Shown: positions 60,582 to 64,000 of the stretch, one piece after another
Layout of the letters: each line of letters begins with the position of its first letter
Position numbering within the stretch: position 1 is the first letter of the stretch
Source of the DNA: Planomonospora sp. ID82291
Lineage (GTDB): Bacteria; Actinomycetota; Actinomycetes; Streptosporangiales; Streptosporangiaceae
Direction: 5' to 3'
DNA: 64,000 nt
NCBI RefSeq assembly: GCF_015711645.1
Contig: NZ_JABTEX010000002.1
Span: 310,001 to 374,000 of the forward strand
The notes under the pieces: model-generated
What the model saw: only the letters and a program-made list of their open reading frames with translations
What the model was told of the DNA's origin: nothing
Database searches by the model: none
Program-made: the position numbers and the translations under genes

Positions 60582-60957
60582 CCGGGTAGGTCAGCGCCAG
60601 CTCGTCGCCGGGGACGCCCCGGATGCCCCAGTTCACCTGGGGCGACTCCATGATCACGATCTCCAGGTCGTCGGCGGGGAGGCCGAGCGCCTCACCGGTC
60701 CGGGCGAACAGCGTCCGGATCAGCTCCCGCTTGGCCTCCTCCGACCGGCCCTGGAAGCAGACGATCTCCACGATCAGGTAGCGCTCGCTCCGCTGCGGGC
60801 AGACGAGGTCCTCGGCGTCCAGCAGCAGGAACCGGTGGAACCGCTTGTCCTCGGGGAGTCTCCACGCCTCGGTCAGGCAGCCGTGCACGACGTCGGAGAG
60901 CTCCCGGCGGAGCGGGGCCCAGACGTCGCGGCGGCCGTAGAACTTGATCTGCGCCAT
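60571..60957 (-). CDS. tautomerase family protein lacking Pro-1
   Basis: The 128-residue protein has the tautomerase_2 fold pattern (MAQIKFYGRRDVWAPLRREL, then ERYLIVEIVCFQGRSEEAKR, LIRTLFARTGEALGLPADD). Classic tautomerases use an N-terminal Pro after Met removal; here residue 2 is Ala, so the usual catalytic base is absent. The subgroup may use other residues or be non-enzymatic. GAGACT lies 7 nt upstream of the ATG, another weak leaderless pattern. Confidence 0.82.
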   Translation of the reverse strand: MAQIKFYGRRDVWAPLRRELSDVVHGCLTEAWRLPEDKRFHRFLLLDAEDLVCPQRSERYLIVEIVCFQGRSEEAKRELIRTLFARTGEALGLPADDLEIVIMESPQVNWGIRGVPGDELALTYPVTV

Positions 60958-61035
60958 GGCGCCGAGTCTCGCAGATCGCCGCGCACGACGCCCGGCCGGG
61001 CACGGAGCGGACCGCTGCTCCCGCCCGGGGCGGAG

Positions 61036-61118
61036 CGGTCCGCGCTCCCGGTTCTGCGGACGGCCCGGTCAGGCGGCCGGTCCGCGCTCCCGGTTCTGCG
61101 GACGGCCCGGTCAGGCGG
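61036..61118. repeat. 42-bp direct duplication over the fumC 3' end
   Basis: The unit starting CGGTCCGCGCTCCCGGTTCT begins at 61036 and again at 61078. The second copy runs into the fumC stop codon (61111-61113) and last codons, so the end of the gene itself appears duplicated downstream. Confidence 0.85.
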
Positions 61119-62511
61119 GCGGGGTGGGCGGACGGGTCATGGAGAGCACGTCGAGCAGCGCGTCGAGCCGTTCTTCGGTGATGGTGCCGTTCGCGACGTG
61201 CCCGCGCTCGACGACGACCTCGCGGATGGTCTTCCGCTCGGCCAGCGCCTGCTTGGCGATCTTCGCCGCCTCCTCGTAGCCGACGTAGCGGTTGAGCGGG
61301 GTGACGATGGACGGCGACGACTCGGCGTACTCCCGCAGGCGCGCGGTGTTGGCCGTGACGCCGTGCACGCAGCGGTCGGCCAGCAGCCGGGAGACGTTGG
61401 CCAGCAGCCGGATGGACTCCAGGGCGTTGCGGGCCATGACCGGCAGGGCGACGTTGAGCTCGAAGGTGCCCGAGGCTCCGGCGAAGGCGATGGCCGCGTC
61501 GTTCCCGATGACCTGCGCGGCGACCATGCACACGGCCTCGGGGATGACGGGGTTGACCTTGCCGGGCATGATCGACGAGCCCGGCTGGAGGTCGGGCAGG
61601 TTGATCTCGCCGAGTCCCGCGCGCGGACCCGACCCCATCCAGCGGAGATCGTTCGCGATCTTGTTGAGGGAGACCGCGACCGTCCGGAGCTGCCCGGAGA
61701 GCTCCACGACGGCGTCCCGGGCGCTCTGCGCCTCGAAGTGGTCGGGAGCCTCGCAGAAGGGGAGGTCGGTGACGTCGCGGAGCTTCGCGATGACCTTCGT
61801 GGCGAAACCCGGCGGGGTGTTGATCCCGGTCCCGACGGCCGTGCCGCCCAGCGGGAGCTGGGCGAGGTGGGGCAGCGCGCTCCGCACCCGGGCGACGGCG
61901 TTGTCGATCTGGGTGGCGTACCCCCCGAACTCCTGGCCGAGCGTGACCGGGGTGGCGTCCATCAGGTGCGTACGGCCCGCCTTGACCACCTCGTCGAACT
62001 CGATCGACTTCTCGCGCAGCGCGGTGGCCAGGTGCCGCAGGGAGGGGATCAGGTGGTAGGTCACCTCGGTCAGGGCGGCGACGTGGATGGAGGTGGGGAA
62101 CACGTCGTTGGACGACTGGGAGGCGTTGACGTGGTCGTTGGGGTGGACCGGGCGGCCCAGCCGCTCCTCGGCGAGCGTGGCGATGACCTCGTTGACGTTC
62201 ATGTTGGAGGAGGTCCCCGAGCCGGTCTGGAAGACGTCGACCGGGAACTCGCCGTCCCACTCGTTCTCCGCGATGTCGGTGGCGGCCTCGGCGATCGCCT
62301 GGGCCAGCTCCTTGTCGAGCACTCCCAGCTCGGCGTTGACCTCGGCGGCGACCGCCTTGATCAGGCCGAGGGCGGCGATGTGGGGACTCTCCAGACCGCG
62401 CCCCGAGACGGGGAAGTTCTCTATCGCCCGCTGGGTCTGGGCCCGCCACTTCGCGCTCGCCGGAACGTGCACTTCGCCCATGGAGTCATGTTCGATCCGA
62501 TACTCGCTCAT
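61111..62511 (-). CDS. fumC: class II fumarate hydratase
   Basis: The 466-residue protein interconverts fumarate and malate. It shows the superfamily signature [16 protein letters not shown] near residue 318, the substrate-binding [14 protein letters not shown] near residue 97 and [18 protein letters not shown] near residue 126. Class II enzymes need no iron-sulfur cluster. The ATG at 62511 follows CAGACT by 6 nt without a ribosome site. A 42-bp duplication covers its 3' end. Confidence 0.95.
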   Translation of the reverse strand: MSEYRIEHDSMGEVHVPASAKWRAQTQRAIENFPVSGRGLESPHIAALGLIKAVAAEVNAELGVLDKELAQAIAEAATDIAENEWDGEFPVDVFQTGSGTSSNMNVNEVIATLAEERLGRPVHPNDHVNASQSSNDVFPTSIHVAALTEVTYHLIPSLRHLATALREKSIEFDEVVKAGRTHLMDATPVTLGQEFGGYATQIDNAVARVRSALPHLAQLPLGGTAVGTGINTPPGFATKVIAKLRDVTDLPFCEAPDHFEAQSARDAVVELSGQLRTVAVSLNKIANDLRWMGSGPRAGLGEINLPDLQPGSSIMPGKVNPVIPEAVCMVAAQVIGNDAAIAFAGASGTFELNVALPVMARNALESIRLLANVSRLLADRCVHGVTANTARLREYAESSPSIVTPLNRYVGYEEAAKIAKQALAERKTIREVVVERGHVANGTITEERLDALLDVLSMTRPPTPPA

Positions 62512-62634
62512 GGACCCAGTCTGCAACGCGGGGGATGAGGCGGACGTTCCAGGCGGACCTCTACCGCCGTCGTCCGGTCCGGTTCGGACCGCCCGGACCG
62601 TCGCCCGGGCGGTCGTCCGGACGACGGCGCACGC

Positions 62635-64000
62635 TCATCCCGCATAGAGGATCGCCAGGACGAGGACGATGATGACCACCAGCGCGGCGGTCGCCACGCC
62701 CATCAGGACGAGCGCCCCGGCCCGCTTCTTCTGCTGCTGCGCGGCCTGCTGCTCCCCCGGTCCGACGATCGAGAACAACTCGGTCCCCAGACCGGGCGCG
62801 GAGTCGTCGTCACCGGGCCACCCCGGGCCGGCTCCCTGCGAGGGCGGGCCGGGCCGCCCCCCCGGCGCTCCCGGTCCGGCGGGTCCGTTCGGTCCGCCGA
62901 ACCCGCCGGGTCCGTTCGGTCCGCCGAACCCGGCGGGTCCGTTCGGCCCACCGAACCCGCCGGGTCCGTTCGGCCCACCGGATCCGCCGGGTCCCGGGAG
63001 CGCTCCGGTCTCCGTCGGCCCGTCGCCCGGGGCGAACCCTCCCGGACCCGTCGGCGGTACGCCGTGGAACGGCGGCCCCGAGGGGCCCTGTCCGTCGGAG
63101 AACCCTCGCGGAGGTGCCGGAGGGCCACCCGTCGGCGACCCGCCCGGACCCCCGGGTCCCGGATTCCCCGGCCCCGAGGCGCCGGGCACCGGGGCCCCCG
63201 GACCCCCGGGCTCTCCCCGGCGACCCGGAGCGACCGGCCCCCGGGCCACCGGGGTGCCCAGGCCGGAGACGGGGCCGGAGGCGGCCTGGGGCCGGGACGC
63301 GGGTGGTGCGGGTGGGGCCGGGGGAGTCCGGCCGGTGCCGGGGAGGGGGCGCCCGATCGTGGGACGGGCGACCATCATCGTCCGGTCGGCGTCGAACTCC
63401 TCGTCCGGCCCCGTACCGTTGGCGCCGCCGCCCGTGGCGCCGCCCCCGGTCCACGCCCGGCCCTCGGCGCCGGAGCCGTGACGGGGGGCGGAACCGGCTC
63501 CGCCGCCCGCCGCGGGAGAGGACCCCGCCGGGGCCCGAGACGCCTCAGGAGGCGCCGCCGCGGCCAGGGGGGTGTCCGCCACGGCCCGGAGCATGGCGAT
63601 CGCCTGGGAGGGCGTGAGCCGTACCGTGTGGTCCTTCTCCAGCAACTGCTCCAGGACCGGGCGGAGCGGGCCCGCCTGGACCGGCGGGTCGACGCTCTCG
63701 GTCATCAGCGCGGCGAGCGTCTCGGCCATCGTGGACCGTTCGTACGCCGGCCGGCCCTCGACCGCGAAGTACAGCGTGGCCCCGAGCGACCAGAGGTCGG
63801 ACGCGGGTCCGGTGTGCTCCCCCCGGGCCCGCTCGGGCGCCGTGTACCCCGGGGAACCGATCACCATGCCGGTCTGGGTGAGGCTCGTGTCCCCCTCGGC
63901 CTTGGCGATGCCGAAGTCGGTCAGGACGACCCGGCCGCTCTCGGTGATCAGCACGTTCCCGGGCTTCACGTCGCGGTGGAGCACGCCTTGGGCGTGGGCG
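62635..64000 (-). CDS. Ser/Thr protein kinase (PknB type), N-terminus outside the window
   Basis: The frame is open to the window end, so the start and N-lobe are missing. Visible kinase motifs are HRDVKPGNVLI (catalytic loop), LTDFGIAKAEG (DFG), GSPGYTAPERARG (activation segment) and SDLWSLGATLYFAVEGRPAY. A linker of about 270 residues rich in Gly, Pro and Asn follows, including four 27-bp repeats (62881-62988). The protein ends in one transmembrane helix (LVLMGVATAALVVIIVLVLA) with only a few residues after it, so there is no extracellular sensor domain. Confidence 0.9.
   Translation of the reverse strand, partial: AHAQGVLHRDVKPGNVLITESGRVVLTDFGIAKAEGDTSLTQTGMVIGSPGYTAPERARGEHTGPASDLWSLGATLYFAVEGRPAYERSTMAETLAALMTESVDPPVQAGPLRPVLEQLLEKDHTVRLTPSQAIAMLRAVADTPLAAAAPPEASRAPAGSSPAAGGGAGSAPRHGSGAEGRAWTGGGATGGGANGTGPDEEFDADRTMMVARPTIGRPLPGTGRTPPAPPAPPASRPQAASGPVSGLGTPVARGPVAPGRRGEPGGPGAPVPGASGPGNPGPGGPGGSPTGGPPAPPRGFSDGQGPSGPPFHGVPPTGPGGFAPGDGPTETGALPGPGGSGGPNGPGGFGGPNGPAGFGGPNGPGGFGGPNGPAGPGAPGGRPGPPSQGAGPGWPGDDDSAPGLGTELFSIVGPGEQQAAQQQKKRAGALVLMGVATAALVVIIVLVLAILYAG
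62881..62988 (-). repeat. four 27-bp repeats inside the kinase gene
   Basis: GGGTCCGTTCGGTCCGCCGA-type units start at 62881, 62908, 62935 and 62962. Each encodes nine residues of the form GGPNGPxGF, so the linker length can vary in frame. Confidence 0.85.

Overview
The window is about 72% G+C chromosomal DNA from a filamentous actinomycete. The gene content and order look most like Streptosporangium and relatives: mycothiol conjugate amidases, an AfsQ1/AfsQ2-type two-component system, the DUF501-ppx pair, DUF6292/GntR modules, an F420/FMN-type split-barrel protein, GTG/TTG starts and many leaderless starts. The genus is an inference. No rRNA, CRISPR array or intact IS was seen.

Layout. 1-7.3 kb: end of a DUF501 gene, exopolyphosphatase, a secreted three-repeat protein, family 5 uracil-DNA glycosylase, type II NADH dehydrogenase behind a perfect Rex-type operator, an atypical tRNA with anticodon UAA, a Bax-inhibitor-1 protein, DUF4287 and a split-barrel oxidoreductase. 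7.3-16.3 kb: thiolase, a beta-propeller lipoprotein, an SGNH hydrolase, cystathionine beta-synthase, an orphan sensor kinase, cystathionine gamma-synthase/lyase and a DUF2269-like membrane protein. 16.3-19.9 kb: an accessory patch with two DUF6292 paralogs, a GntR gene and a GntR remnant. 19.9-33 kb: a MoxR-like AAA ATPase with a VWA partner, FIST sensor, ROK kinase, threonine dehydratase, M1 peptidase, 4-hydroxyphenylpyruvate dioxygenase with a divergent Lrp regulator, and a class A penicillin-binding protein.

33-37.4 kb is a scar of mobile DNA. A YyaL-type (DUF255) gene is cut off exactly at its thioredoxin CHWC motif. A large serine recombinase of visibly lower G+C follows, then an internally deleted IS630 transposase fragment and a frameshifted, truncated HIT-family gene.

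37.6-64 kb: conserved chromosome again, with mca, DUF4307, greA, an NlpC/P60 hydrolase, a TetR/MFS efflux operon with its operator, GTP-dependent PEP carboxykinase behind four dre-like GntR boxes, and a three-gene cassette (TIGR04222 membrane protein with a Gly/Cys tail, DUF692/MNIO enzyme, small partner). Then come a cis-prenyltransferase, PIN-PhoH ATPase, afsQ1-afsQ2-lipoprotein operon divergent from a lytic transglycosylase-like protein, a glycosyltransferase, a second mca-like gene, a tautomerase, fumarase and the 3' part of a Ser/Thr kinase gene.

The most interesting signals are the MNIO cassette, the UAA tRNA with a short variable loop, the regulatory boxes at pckG and afsQ1, the recombinase-interrupted gene, and a recurring leaderless start pattern (TANNNT followed by 6-8 nt and then the start codon).
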